In this document: one piece after another, positions 8,803 through 19,260 of the stretch
How positions within the stretch are numbered: the first letter of the stretch is position 1
Layout of the letters: each line of letters begins with the position of its first letter
Source: Phycicoccus sp.
GTDB taxonomy: Bacteria > Actinomycetota > Actinomycetes > Actinomycetales > Dermatophilaceae
NCBI GenBank assembly: GCA_017993715.1
Contig: JAGOME010000043.1
Location: forward strand, 1 to 37,865
Direction of reading: 5' to 3'
DNA: 37,865 nucleotides
The notes under the pieces: generated by a model
Told to the model about the DNA's origin: nothing
Seen by the model: only the letters and a program-made list of their open reading frames with translations
The model's database searches: none
Translations under genes and position numbers: made by a program

Positions 8803-9792
8803 TTAGGGGACGACGACGAGGCGCCCGGTGATCGCGCGCTGGTCGATCGCGGCGTGAGCTCGTGCGGCGTCGGCCAGACCCATGGTCGTAAGGTACCGGG
8901 CGCGCAGCGTGCCCATGGTGAGTTCCGCGTTGATCACGCGAGCCGCCGCAGCCAGATCTGAGATTGACGCGTTGCTGATGGCGAACCCACGCACGCTGAC
9001 ATCCCGGGTGTAGAGCCGGCCCACGGGGAGCGTGACCGCTGACGCCAGGCCGGACATGACAACCACCCGGGCTCCCAGCGCGAGCAGCGGGAGGCACGCC
9101 TCCAGGTCGTTGCGCCCACTGGTGTCCCACCAGACATCCACGCCATCGGGGGCCGCGGCCTCGACCTGGACCAGCGCGTCCGGCGCGCGGTAGTCGACGA
9201 CGGCATCTGCCCCACTAGCCACGCACCACGCATGGTCCTGCGCACTGGCCGTCGCGATCACGCGCGCTCCAGCGGCCTTGGCGAGCTGGACGACGGCGCT
9301 CCCGACGCCTCCCGCGCCGCCTTCCACGACGACCGTCTCCCCCAGGCGCACCTGCGCCTCGCGGAACAAGCCCAGGTGCGCAGTGCCGGTGTTGTGCAGG
9401 ACCGCGATGGCTGCCATCGGATCGACCCCGCCCGGGAGGTGGTAGGCACGCTCGGCCGGGGCAAGGACGAACTCCGAGAAGGTTCCCTGTCGCCCTGCAT
9501 GTCCCAGGCTGTTGGACCACACCCGGTCACCCATGGCGAACTCCGTGACTCCACGACCGAGGGCAACCACGACGCCCACCACATCCCGGCCCAGAATGAA
9601 CGGAAACGGGGTGGGCGTGGCGTAAGCCCCTGAGCGGACGAAGGTGTCGACCGGGTTGACCGTGGTTGCCTCCATCCGGAGCAGGACGTCGGTCGGCCCG
9701 GGCGATGGCGTGGCGAGCTCGCCGACCCGGATCAGCTCCGGGCCACCCGTCGCCTCGATGAATGCCGCCCGCATCGTCGCCGGGAGCGTCAT
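8803..9792 (-). CDS. Zinc-free quinone oxidoreductase / MDR-type alcohol dehydrogenase
   Basis: A 329-residue medium-chain reductase of the zeta-crystallin (QOR) type. The GroES-like N-terminal domain carries NPVDTFVRSGAY and FILGRDVVGVV. The Rossmann dinucleotide site reads VVEGGAGGVGSAVVQLAKAAGARVIATAS, with GADAVVDYR a little later. The catalytic-zinc Cys/His set of true alcohol dehydrogenases is not apparent, so NADPH-dependent reduction of quinones or enones is likelier; substrate unknown. The ATG at 9792 gives MTLPATMRAAFIEATGGPEL; a second ATG six codons in is an alternative. It follows the DUF1697 gene by 4 nt, and converges on phosphoribulokinase. Confidence 0.85.
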   Translation of the reverse strand: MTLPATMRAAFIEATGGPELIRVGELATPSPGPTDVLLRMEATTVNPVDTFVRSGAYATPTPFPFILGRDVVGVVVALGRGVTEFAMGDRVWSNSLGHAGRQGTFSEFVLAPAERAYHLPGGVDPMAAIAVLHNTGTAHLGLFREAQVRLGETVVVEGGAGGVGSAVVQLAKAAGARVIATASAQDHAWCVASGADAVVDYRAPDALVQVEAAAPDGVDVWWDTSGRNDLEACLPLLALGARVVVMSGLASAVTLPVGRLYTRDVSVRGFAISNASISDLAAAARVINAELTMGTLRARYLTTMGLADAARAHAAIDQRAITGRLVVVP

Positions 9793-9796
9793 GGGC

Positions 9797-10333
9797 TCAA
9801 CACCACCGTTCCACGATCGTCTCCAGGACCCTGAGCGTGCGGGCGGTCCCCTCGCCCAGCGCTCGAAACTCTCTGGAGCGCAACAGTGTTGAGTCACTCA
9901 CCCCACGATCGAGCAACGCATGGGCCGCCCGCCCGTGCACGACGCTCCGCTCTCCGGGTGTCTCCAGCGCCGTCAGTGCGCGGACCAGGGCTGCAGTCGG
10001 TTCGCCGGTGTACAGCGTGACGTAGTGGCTGCCACTCGGCCCGTGCTCGTCTTCCAGCTCACGCCCGCGCGCGGCGATCTCGCGCACCTCAGGGCGGGTG
10101 AAGACGACGGTGGGGACCGCGAAACCCCGGTCTTGCGCATACGCGGCCTCGAGGTCCCGCTGCAGCAGCGACGCCGACCTGCGCGCCGAGTCCAGGCGCA
10201 CATTGCCCGTGTTCAGGTAGGTAACGACCTCCCGCCCACCGGCCGCCTCGGTGGCTGCGCGCACGGCATTCGCGGGGAACTTCCGCGTAGGCCCGAGGTT
10301 GATCGCGCGCAAGAAGGCGAGGTAGGTCGGCAC
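9797..10333 (-). CDS. DUF1697 family protein
   Basis: About 178 residues matching the DUF1697 family: PTYLAFLRAINLG at the start, VVTYLNTGNVRLDS in the first third, a TVVFTRPEVREIA segment, and SHYVTLYTGEPT in the middle. Function is unknown. I place the start at GTG 10333, which leaves a family-like N-terminus and puts TAGGGT 7 nt upstream; GTG 10342 is possible. It is followed after 4 nt by the quinone oxidoreductase gene, so the two likely share a transcript. The long hairpin at 10385-10429 separates them from the upstream aconitase gene. Confidence 0.8.
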   Translation of the reverse strand: MPTYLAFLRAINLGPTRKFPANAVRAATEAAGGREVVTYLNTGNVRLDSARRSASLLQRDLEAAYAQDRGFAVPTVVFTRPEVREIAARGRELEDEHGPSGSHYVTLYTGEPTAALVRALTALETPGERSVVHGRAAHALLDRGVSDSTLLRSREFRALGEGTARTLRVLETIVERWC

Positions 10334-10340
10334 GTTTGCC

Positions 10341-10346
10341 ACCCTA
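10341..10346 (-). promoter_or_regulatory. Putative -10 box of a leaderless DUF1697 transcript
   Basis: TAGGGT on the minus strand, then 7 nt, then GTG at 10333. It is the same hexamer and spacing as at the response-regulator gene. No -35 box is obvious. Confidence 0.4.
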
Positions 10347-10384
10347 GGGCGCGCCGGCTGGAGCCGTCGGCCCAAGCGGCACGC

Positions 10385-10429
10385 GCAACGGCCCGGTGGC
10401 ACTAAAGAGGTGTGCCACCGGGCCGTTGC
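10385..10429 (-). terminator. Strong hairpin downstream of aconitase
   Basis: Perfect 18-bp inverted repeat (arms 10385-10402 and 10412-10429; GCAACGGCCCGGTGGCAC against its complement) with a 9-nt loop. It lies 36 nt after the acn stop and before the DUF1697 start. No clear U-tract follows, as is common in high-GC actinobacteria, but stem strength and position support termination. Confidence 0.8.
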
Positions 10430-10465
10430 GTGCCAACTCCCTCAACAGGGGTCTGGCCGGGGGAA

Positions 10466-13132
<2,667 letters not shown>

Positions 13133-13148
13133 TGGCTCCTTCCGAAAT

Positions 13149-13166
13149 TATCTTGATATCAAGATA
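13149..13166. promoter_or_regulatory. Perfect 18-bp palindromic operator upstream of acnA
   Basis: TATCTTGATATCAAGATA reads identically on both strands. It is AT-rich in a GC-rich genome and ends 16 bp before the acn start codon, immediately upstream of the Shine-Dalgarno. Such symmetry and location indicate a dimeric repressor site overlapping promoter or leader. The TTGATATCAA core recalls MarR-family sites. Actinobacterial aconitases are known to be controlled by local repressors such as AcnR in Corynebacterium, but this sequence is not the AcnR motif I know. Confidence 0.75.
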
Positions 13167-13308
13167 TCTAACCACAGTCACCTGCGTCCGTCGAGCCCCC
13201 GTCCAGGACCGAAGACGCGTTGCGGCCGACCGTGAGGGCCCGTGGAGAGGGCTGGCCGCAAGGAGGGTTTGCGGGGACAGGACTCGTGCGAACCCTCACG
13301 AACGCGCG

Positions 13309-14625
13309 TCAGGCGGGGTGGTTGGAGTCGCGGGTGAAGTGGGCGACACACTCGACGTGGTGGGTCATCGGGAACGCGTCGAAGGCGCGCAGCTCCTGCG
13401 GCCGGTACCCCGCCTGGGTCAAGTAGGCCGTGTCCCGGGCCAACGCGGCCGGGTCGCAGGCCACATAGACCAGGGCCCGGGGGCGCAGGTCGGCGACGGC
13501 CTGGCACACCCCACGCCCGGCACCGGTGCGCGGCGGATCCAGGACGACGAGGTCGGCCCGGGTCGGCAGCTGCGGCGATCGGCTCACCTTGCGCGGCCGA
13601 CTCCCCCGCCTGCGTTGCGGCCCACGCCCCGCGGCCCGCGGCACCCCGAAGGCGTCGTCGACCCTCTGGGTCAGAACCAAAGCCTGCCGGAATGCCGCGA
13701 GGTTGGCCTTGGCCTGCGCCGTCGCCTGGGCGTCGGACTCCACGGCGATGACCTGACCGGTCGGGCCCACCGCATCGGCGAGCGCGAGCGAGAACAGCCC
13801 GACCCCGGCATACAGATCCAGCGCCCGCTCCCCCGGCATCGGGTCAAGACGCGAGAGGACCATCTCGGTGAACGTCGACGCCGCCGCAGGATGCACCTGC
13901 CAAAAGCCGCGAGCCGACACCGCGAAGTCGGCGGTCAGGGCATGGCGCGACGTCCGGTTCGCATACTCGATGTCGATCCGCTCCGTGACATCTGGGACCG
14001 CGCGCTCCCCCACGGGTAGCGGCACGACAACCGGGTCGCCGACCGAGGGCACGACCACGTCGACGCCGCCGTAACCGGACCAGTCGGCACCGATCACCCT
14101 GTCCTGCACGGGATCTGGCGCGGCCAAGAGGCACCGGTCAATCTCGACCACGTCATGCGAGCGATGCGTGCGCAGCCCCACGTGACCGGCCGCGTCCACG
14201 GCGTACTCGACCCGCGTGCGCCAGCCCAGGCCCGTGGCATCGCCGGGCATGGGCTCGACCTGAACCTCCACGTCCAGCCGGGCCAGATGCGCCAGCTGCT
14301 CCCGCACGACCGCCGCCTTGAGGGCGCGTTGCGCGGGCAGTGCCACGTGCTGGAAGTCGCAGCCGCCACACAGTCCGGGCCCCGCGTACGCACACGCCGG
14401 CTCCACGCGGTCGGGCGAGGCGTCCAGCACCTCGATGGCGTCGGCGCGCAGGAACCGGTCCCCGTCGCCGCCCTCCGTGACCCGCACCCGCACCGATTCC
14501 CCGGGCAAGGCGTGCCGCACGAACAGGACACGGCCCTCGTGCCGGGCCACGACGTGCCCTCCGTGGGCGATCGGCCCGGCCGTGACGACGACCTCGTCGC
14601 CGACGGTCAGCGCGGCCGAGCTCAC
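13309..14625 (-). CDS. TrmA/RumA-family RNA (uracil-C5) methyltransferase
   Basis: A 438-residue SAM-dependent RNA methyltransferase. The N-terminal TRAM domain begins VGDEVVVTAGPIAHGG. A CxGCDxQH cluster (GLCGGCDFQH) marks the Fe-S group. The Rossmann motif is ALDLYAGVGLFSLALAD, DPPRTGAG is present, and the catalytic Cys is in VYVACDPAALARD. Start is GTG at 14625, overlapping the transporter stop (GTGA). An Arg-rich insert (GRGPQRRRGSRPRK) just before the DPPR motif is unusual and may be a lineage-specific loop. The gene corresponds in order to M. tuberculosis Rv2689c. Target nucleotide, tRNA or rRNA, cannot be told from sequence. Confidence 0.9.
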   Translation of the reverse strand: MSSAALTVGDEVVVTAGPIAHGGHVVARHEGRVLFVRHALPGESVRVRVTEGGDGDRFLRADAIEVLDASPDRVEPACAYAGPGLCGGCDFQHVALPAQRALKAAVVREQLAHLARLDVEVQVEPMPGDATGLGWRTRVEYAVDAAGHVGLRTHRSHDVVEIDRCLLAAPDPVQDRVIGADWSGYGGVDVVVPSVGDPVVVPLPVGERAVPDVTERIDIEYANRTSRHALTADFAVSARGFWQVHPAAASTFTEMVLSRLDPMPGERALDLYAGVGLFSLALADAVGPTGQVIAVESDAQATAQAKANLAAFRQALVLTQRVDDAFGVPRAAGRGPQRRRGSRPRKVSRSPQLPTRADLVVLDPPRTGAGRGVCQAVADLRPRALVYVACDPAALARDTAYLTQAGYRPQELRAFDAFPMTHHVECVAHFTRDSNHPA

Positions 14626-16637
14626 GGCATGTTGCCCATGCGGACATCGCCGACGACGGGCCGGTCGTCGAGGCGCTCCTCGGCGCCCTCGGAGGAGGCC
14701 AGCTGCCACGGAACGCTGGACACCATGACCCCGGGGGTGAACAGCAGTCGGCTGCGCAGCCGCAGGGCACTTTGGTTGTGCAGAATCTGTTCCCACCAGT
14801 GCCCGAGGACGTATTGGGGGATGTAGACGACGACAAGGTCACGCGGGTTGCCACTGCGGATCGACTTGACGTAGTCGACGACGGGTCGGGTGATCTCCCG
14901 GTAGGGGCTGTCCAGAGCCTTGAGCGGCACGGGAATCGCGCGGCGGTCCCACTCGGCCTGCAGCGACTTGGTCTCGTCCGGGTCGACGTTGACCGTGAGC
15001 GCCTCGAGCCGCTGGGGCCGGGTGGCCCGCGCGTAGGCCAGCGCCCGCAGCGTCGGCTTGTGGATCTTGCTCACCAGGACGATCGCGTGCACCCGCGAGG
15101 GCAGCAGCTGGGACTTGGTGTCGCCCTCGCTGACCGACAACTCGTCGCGCACGTGGTCGTAGTGCTTGCGGATGCCGAGCATGATGACAAACAGCACGGC
15201 CATCGCGGCGATCGCATAGCCCGCGCCGTGGGTGAACTTGGTGATCAGGACGACGATCAGGACAGTGCCGGACATGATGGCGCCGACGCTGTTGATGATC
15301 CGGGAGCGCATCATGTGGCGGCGGACCTGCGGGTTGCGTTCGGTGCGCAGGTGACGGGTCCAGTGGCGGATCATGCCCGTCTGGCTCAACGTGAAACTGA
15401 CGAAGACCCCGACGATGTACAGCTGGATGAGCCGAGTGACCTCGGCGTTGTACGCAACGATGAGCGCAATGGCCGCACCGGCGAGGATGAGAATGCCGTT
15501 GGAGAAGGCCAGCCGGTCTCCGCGGGTGTGCAGCTGACGCGGCAGCCAGCCGTCCTTGGCCAGGATCGAGCCGAGCACCGGGAAGCCATTGAATGCCGTG
15601 TTGGCGGCCAGGAAGAGGATCAGGCCGGTGACGATCGAGATGAGGACGACGCCCGCGTGGAAGTCGGAGAAGACCGACTTGGCGACCTGGCCCATGATCG
15701 TGTCCTGGACGTAGTCCTCGCCCACGGGCACCCCGTCGCGCAGCAGCTGCACGTGAGGGTCCTCGGCGTAGTGGATGTTGGTCATCCGGGCCAAAGCGAC
15801 CATGGAGAGCAGCATGGTGATGGCGATCGTGCCCATGAGGAGCAAGGTCGTCGCGGCATTCTTGCTCTTGGGCTTACGGAAGGCGGGCACCCCGTTGCTG
15901 ATCGCCTCGACCCCGGTCAGCGCGGCGCAGCCGGAGGAGAAGGCGCGCAGCAGCAGGAAGGCCATCGCTGCGGCGCCAAGCGTCTCGTAGCCGGTTTCGG
16001 GGGCCAACGTCAGACTCGAACTCTCCGCGGGCGGCAGTGTCCCCGTGGCTTGTCGGTAGAACCCGAATGCCGCCATGCCGATGACCGAGAACATGAACAG
16101 GTACGTCGGGATCGCGAAGGCGGTCCCGGACTCGCGCACCCCGCGCAGGTTCATCGCCGTCAAGGCGATGACGATGACGGTGGCGACGATGGCCTCGTGG
16201 CCGCGAACAAAACTGAATGCCGCGGCGGCATTCTGGACTCCCGAGCTCACCGACACCGCGACCGTCAGGACGTAGTCGACGAGCAGCGCGGAGGCGACAG
16301 TGAGTCCGGCCCTGGGCCCAAGGTTGACCGTAGCCACCTCGTAGTCCCCACCCCCGGAGGGATAGGCGTGCACGTTCTGGCGATAGGACAGCACGACGAT
16401 CACCATGACGAAGGCGACCGCCAGCGCGATCTTCCAGGACTGGGTCAGGGCGAGAGCCCCGCCGGCCAGTCCGAGCGTCAGGAAGATCTCGTCCGGGGCG
16501 TAGGCCACCGAGGACAGCGCGTCACTGGCGAAAACGGGCAATGCGAGTCGCTTGGGGAGGAGCGTCTCGCCGAGTTTGTCACTGCGCATCGCCCGGCCCA
16601 CGAGGACCCGTTTGACGATCCGGCCACTGGAGGTCAC
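14622..16637 (-). CDS. APC-family transporter, KimA/YdaO-like (probable K+ uptake)
   Basis: A 671-residue permease with about twelve membrane helices (residues about 35-460) and a cytosolic C-terminal domain of about 180 residues. LALPVFASDALSSVAYAPDEI near the N-terminus and HAYPSGGGDYEVATVNLGPRAG are typical of the APC branch containing Bacillus KimA, a high-affinity potassium importer. It is divergent from two TrkA genes, which supports potassium transport. M. tuberculosis has the same arrangement (Rv2690c with ceoB and ceoC). The GTG start at 16637 lies 6 nt from a TACTCT box, so the mRNA is probably leaderless. Its stop overlaps the RNA methyltransferase start by 4 nt. An inverted pair of GAATGCCG words sits within the gene at 16215-16233. 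Potassium as substrate is inferred from context; amino-acid transport remains possible. Confidence 0.85.
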   Translation of the reverse strand: MTSSGRIVKRVLVGRAMRSDKLGETLLPKRLALPVFASDALSSVAYAPDEIFLTLGLAGGALALTQSWKIALAVAFVMVIVVLSYRQNVHAYPSGGGDYEVATVNLGPRAGLTVASALLVDYVLTVAVSVSSGVQNAAAAFSFVRGHEAIVATVIVIALTAMNLRGVRESGTAFAIPTYLFMFSVIGMAAFGFYRQATGTLPPAESSSLTLAPETGYETLGAAAMAFLLLRAFSSGCAALTGVEAISNGVPAFRKPKSKNAATTLLLMGTIAITMLLSMVALARMTNIHYAEDPHVQLLRDGVPVGEDYVQDTIMGQVAKSVFSDFHAGVVLISIVTGLILFLAANTAFNGFPVLGSILAKDGWLPRQLHTRGDRLAFSNGILILAGAAIALIVAYNAEVTRLIQLYIVGVFVSFTLSQTGMIRHWTRHLRTERNPQVRRHMMRSRIINSVGAIMSGTVLIVVLITKFTHGAGYAIAAMAVLFVIMLGIRKHYDHVRDELSVSEGDTKSQLLPSRVHAIVLVSKIHKPTLRALAYARATRPQRLEALTVNVDPDETKSLQAEWDRRAIPVPLKALDSPYREITRPVVDYVKSIRSGNPRDLVVVYIPQYVLGHWWEQILHNQSALRLRSRLLFTPGVMVSSVPWQLASSEGAEERLDDRPVVGDVRMGNMP
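16215..16233. repeat. Inverted pair of the GAATGCCG word inside the transporter gene
   Basis: GAATGCCG at 16215-16222 and CGGCATTC at 16226-16233 are separated by 3 bases, giving a hairpin-capable 19-base element within coding sequence (residues QNAAAAF). It is one of two inverted pairs of this over-represented octamer in the window. Confidence 0.7.
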
Positions 16638-16643
16638 CGGACA

Positions 16644-16649
16644 AGAGTA
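16644..16649 (-). promoter_or_regulatory. Putative -10 box, leaderless APC transporter mRNA
   Basis: TACTCT on the minus strand is followed by 6 nt and GTG at 16637. The divergent gap to trkA is only 53 bp and has no room for a conventional leader in either direction. Confidence 0.5.
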
Positions 16650-16678
16650 GGGGCCGCGGGGGTACGGGCCGACCGGTG

Positions 16679-16684
16679 TAGCGT
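16679..16684 (+). promoter_or_regulatory. Putative -10 box, leaderless trkA mRNA
   Basis: TAGCGT followed by 6 nt and the GTG at 16691, with no Shine-Dalgarno. It mirrors the box of the divergent transporter gene 30 bp away, so the two promoters are back to back and probably co-regulated. Confidence 0.5.
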
Positions 16685-16690
16685 TCAGGC

Positions 16691-17353
16691 GTGCATTTCG
16701 TCATCATGGGATGCGGCCGCGTCGGAGCCAGCTTGGCTCTGTCCCTGGAACGCTCGGGGCACCACGTCGCCGTCATCGACCAGGAAGAGACCTCCTTCGG
16801 GCGGCTCGGTGCCACCTTCGAGGGTGAACGCGTCCTCGGTGTCGGTTTCGACCGCGACACCCTTAAGGCAGCGCGCGTGTCCGAGGCCTACGCCTTCGCC
16901 GCCGTGTCCAGCGGTGACAACTCCAATATCCTGGCTGCCCGCGTGGCGCGTGAGATGTTCGGCGTCGAGAATGTCGTGGCCCGGATCTATGACCCCGGTC
17001 GCGCCGAGATCTACCAGCGCCTCGGCATTCCCACCGTGGCCACCGTGAAATGGACCACTGACCAGATGATGCGTCGGCTGCTCCCTCAGGGTCACGTCCC
17101 GGAGTACGTCGATCCCTCCGGATCGGTGGTCATCGCCGAGATGCCAGTCGCCACGTCGTGGGTGGGCCGGCGCTACAGCGAGCTCGAGGCGGCCACGAAT
17201 GGGCGGGTCGCCTTTGTCACCCGACTCGGCACGGCCCTGTTGCCAACAGCCCAGACCGTCTATCAGGACGGCGACCTGGTCCACCTGGTCGTCGCCAAGG
17301 GCGAGCTAGCATCCGCCGAGAAGGTCATCGACAACCCGCCCCCTGCCCACTGA
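16691..17353 (+). CDS. TrkA-family potassium uptake regulator (CeoB-like)
   Basis: A 220-residue RCK protein. The TrkA_N Rossmann fold starts at once with FVIMGCGRVGASLALSLE (GxGxxG) and an acidic residue after the second strand (VIDQEE), as for NAD(H) binding. A TrkA_C domain lies at about 135-215. These cytosolic proteins gate membrane K+ transporters in response to nucleotides. No TrkH, KtrB or other channel subunit is nearby; the only membrane partner in the locus is the divergent APC/KimA-like transporter. The second TrkA gene follows after 21 nt. The start codon GTG and lack of ribosome site suggest a leaderless mRNA. Confidence 0.92.
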   Translation: MHFVIMGCGRVGASLALSLERSGHHVAVIDQEETSFGRLGATFEGERVLGVGFDRDTLKAARVSEAYAFAAVSSGDNSNILAARVAREMFGVENVVARIYDPGRAEIYQRLGIPTVATVKWTTDQMMRRLLPQGHVPEYVDPSGSVVIAEMPVATSWVGRRYSELEAATNGRVAFVTRLGTALLPTAQTVYQDGDLVHLVVAKGELASAEKVIDNPPPAH

Positions 17354-17374
17354 TCGCGGAGTCGAGGAACCCAC

Positions 17375-18058
17375 ATGCGCGTCGTCATCGCCGGAGCCGG
17401 AAGCGTCGGCCGGTCCATTGCCCGCGAATTGCTTCGCAACGGCCACCAGGTCCTGCTCATTGACCGGGACGCCAACGTCGACCGGGTCGCCAAGGTGCCC
17501 GATGCGAGCTGGCTGCAGGCTGATGCCTGCGAGATCGCCTCGCTCACCGAGGCCGGACTGGCTGACTGTGACGTCGTCGTCGCGGCGACCGGCGACGACA
17601 AGGTCAACCTGGTCCTCTCGCTCCTGGCCAAGACCGAGTTTGCGGTGCCGCGCACCGTCGCCCGAGTCAACAACCCCAAGAACGAGTGGATGTTTGACGA
17701 GGCGTGGGGGGTCGACGTTGCGGTCTCGACACCCCGCCTGATGACCGCCCTGGTCGAAGAGGCCGTGTCTGTCGGCGACCTCGTGCGGATCTTCGAGTTC
17801 CAGCAAGGCCACGCCTCCATGGTCGAGATGACGCTGCCGGCCGACTCCGGCTATGCCGGGACCCGGGTCGGGGACATCACCTTCCCCGTCGACACCGTCC
17901 TCACGGGCATCATCCGCAGTGGGCGGCCCATTGCTCCGTCGGCCGACGACGCGCTGGAACCGCTTGACGAGTTGCTCTTCATCACCACCAGCGAGGGCGA
18001 GGAACTGCTCGAGGAGCTGCTCAGCCCGGGACACCGCACGCCGCGCGAACGCGAGTAA
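17375..18058 (+). CDS. TrkA-family potassium uptake regulator (CeoC-like)
   Basis: A 227-residue RCK protein paralogous to the one before it: MRVVIAGAGSVGRSIARELL gives the dinucleotide site and LLIDRD the acidic partner. SWLQADACEIASL and the conserved VVAATGDDKVNLVLSLLAKTEF follow, then RVNNPKNEWMF. TrkA_C occupies about 140-220. The ATG at 17375 follows a GAGG ribosome site about 10 nt away. Two single-RCK proteins in tandem probably form a hetero-oligomeric ring; the same gene pair exists in mycobacteria as ceoB-ceoC. It converges on the DUF3159 gene. Confidence 0.93.
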   Translation: MRVVIAGAGSVGRSIARELLRNGHQVLLIDRDANVDRVAKVPDASWLQADACEIASLTEAGLADCDVVVAATGDDKVNLVLSLLAKTEFAVPRTVARVNNPKNEWMFDEAWGVDVAVSTPRLMTALVEEAVSVGDLVRIFEFQQGHASMVEMTLPADSGYAGTRVGDITFPVDTVLTGIIRSGRPIAPSADDALEPLDELLFITTSEGEELLEELLSPGHRTPRERE

Positions 18059-18075
18059 CCCGCACCCCTCGCGGG
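18059..18075 (+). terminator. Weak hairpin between convergent genes
   Basis: CCCGC, 7-nt loop, GCGGG directly after the second trkA stop in the 36-bp convergent gap. Only 5 bp of stem and no T-run, so termination is possible but unproven. Confidence 0.25.
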
Positions 18076-18094
18076 AACTTCACGTCAACGCCGG

Positions 18095-18904
18095 CTATAG
18101 CCCCCGCGCGTGTGAAGAATCCGCGCCCCCGAGGTCAGCGGCGGCCTGGTCGAGCGGGGTGCGGCCATGAGCGAGCAGCCAGGCCATGACCGAGAGTCCC
18201 CCGACCCACAAAGGCCAGCCCAGGACAATCTTGGCGATGCCCAGGAGCGCGACGTCGCCCTTGAGGTAGAGCGGGAGCATGATCAGCGGCCGGATGAGGT
18301 ACGTCGCGATCAGCACCCAGGTCAGCCGCTGACACACCCGCACCACGGCGGCGCTGCGTCGCCAGGCCACCGGATCCTCGCCGGACCTCGGGTCGGCGGC
18401 GGCCAGGAGGAAGCCGACGACGGGCCAGCGCGCGAGGTTCAAGGCGGTGACAATGACGGCGGAGCCGAGGTTCCACAGAATCCCGGGCAGGAACGCATCC
18501 TGCGCGCGGCCGCTGCGCATAGCAAACCAGGCGGCGATGGCCGTCGCGATGGCGGCCGTGAAGACGTGACGCAGCGTGGAGCGGTGGATCAGTCGCAGGA
18601 CGGCAACGACAGCGACGACGAGGCCGGCAGCAATGACCGCCTCGCGCAGATCTTGGCGGACCGTCCACACGCCGACGAACGCCACGACGGGCAGGGCGGT
18701 CTCGAGCGACCCGCGCCAGCCGCCGACGGCCTCGGTGAGCCGCTCGCGGATGAGGTGCTCGACCGTCGCCGTGGCGTCCGGCTCCGTGATCGACGCCTCG
18801 AGATCCGTGCTGGGCGCCTCCAGAGCCGGCGAATGGCCAGGGGGGTCCCCCGTGTCGGCGTCCTCTGACGGCGGCGGCTGGCTCGGCATTCCGGACGTCG
18901 TCAT
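18095..18904 (-). CDS. DUF3159 integral membrane protein
   Basis: A 269-residue membrane protein. The first 50 residues are acidic and Pro-rich (disordered), then come roughly five to six hydrophobic helices separated by short loops. Conserved-looking stretches include GGWRGSLETALPVVAFVGVW and the polar QRLTWVLIATYLIRPLIMLPLYL. It is matched by position and type to M. tuberculosis Rv2693c. Function unknown. It is the last of a coupled run dut-DUF3710-OB-DUF3159; its ATG overlaps the OB-fold gene stop (ATGA). Confidence 0.85.
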   Translation of the reverse strand: MTTSGMPSQPPPSEDADTGDPPGHSPALEAPSTDLEASITEPDATATVEHLIRERLTEAVGGWRGSLETALPVVAFVGVWTVRQDLREAVIAAGLVVAVVAVLRLIHRSTLRHVFTAAIATAIAAWFAMRSGRAQDAFLPGILWNLGSAVIVTALNLARWPVVGFLLAAADPRSGEDPVAWRRSAAVVRVCQRLTWVLIATYLIRPLIMLPLYLKGDVALLGIAKIVLGWPLWVGGLSVMAWLLAHGRTPLDQAAADLGGADSSHARGL

Positions 18905-19260
18905 CGCTTGGGCACGATCTCGTAGACCGGGTTACGGATGGTGGCCACGCCGTCGCTCAGACAGACCCGACCCTCCGCCCGCAAGAAGATCCCGGGCTCG
19001 ATCCCCGGAATCTGCCGTCGCCCGATCCACACCAGACGCACCGGCGTGCGCCCGTCATAGACCTCGGCTTCCAGAACCGGGACGCTGGTCACCGGTGGCA
19101 GAGTGACCGACCGCACCGATCCGTACACGCACGCCCATTGACGGTCGGTCAACGGAAGGTTCTCCGGCGCCCCGAGCGACGCATGCTCCGCTCGGATCTC
19201 GTCGGCCTCGTGTTCGGCGGCCGACTTGCCCAGATCTCGGATCCGGTCGCGCAGACCCAT
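18901..19260 (-). CDS. OB-fold nucleic-acid-binding domain protein
   Basis: A 119-residue protein starting MGLRDRIRDLGKSAAEHEADE, a short basic/acidic helix, followed by a small beta-barrel: WACVYGSVRSVTLPPVTSVPVLEAEVYDGRTPVRLVWIGRRQIPGIEPG and a final EGRVCLSDGVATIRNPVYEI. This is the actinobacterial OB-fold family equivalent to Rv2694c. An upstream in-frame extension exists but the ATG at 19260 overlaps the DUF3710 stop as TGATG, consistent with coupled translation. Binding to nucleic acid is inferred from fold only. Confidence 0.82.
   Translation of the reverse strand: MGLRDRIRDLGKSAAEHEADEIRAEHASLGAPENLPLTDRQWACVYGSVRSVTLPPVTSVPVLEAEVYDGRTPVRLVWIGRRQIPGIEPGIFLRAEGRVCLSDGVATIRNPVYEIVPKR

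Noticed and set aside
14772-17048. 758-codon open frame opposite the APC transporter
   Set aside because: Antisense shadow: D/R/H/Q-rich with no recognisable domain, and it runs through two real genes and a promoter region.
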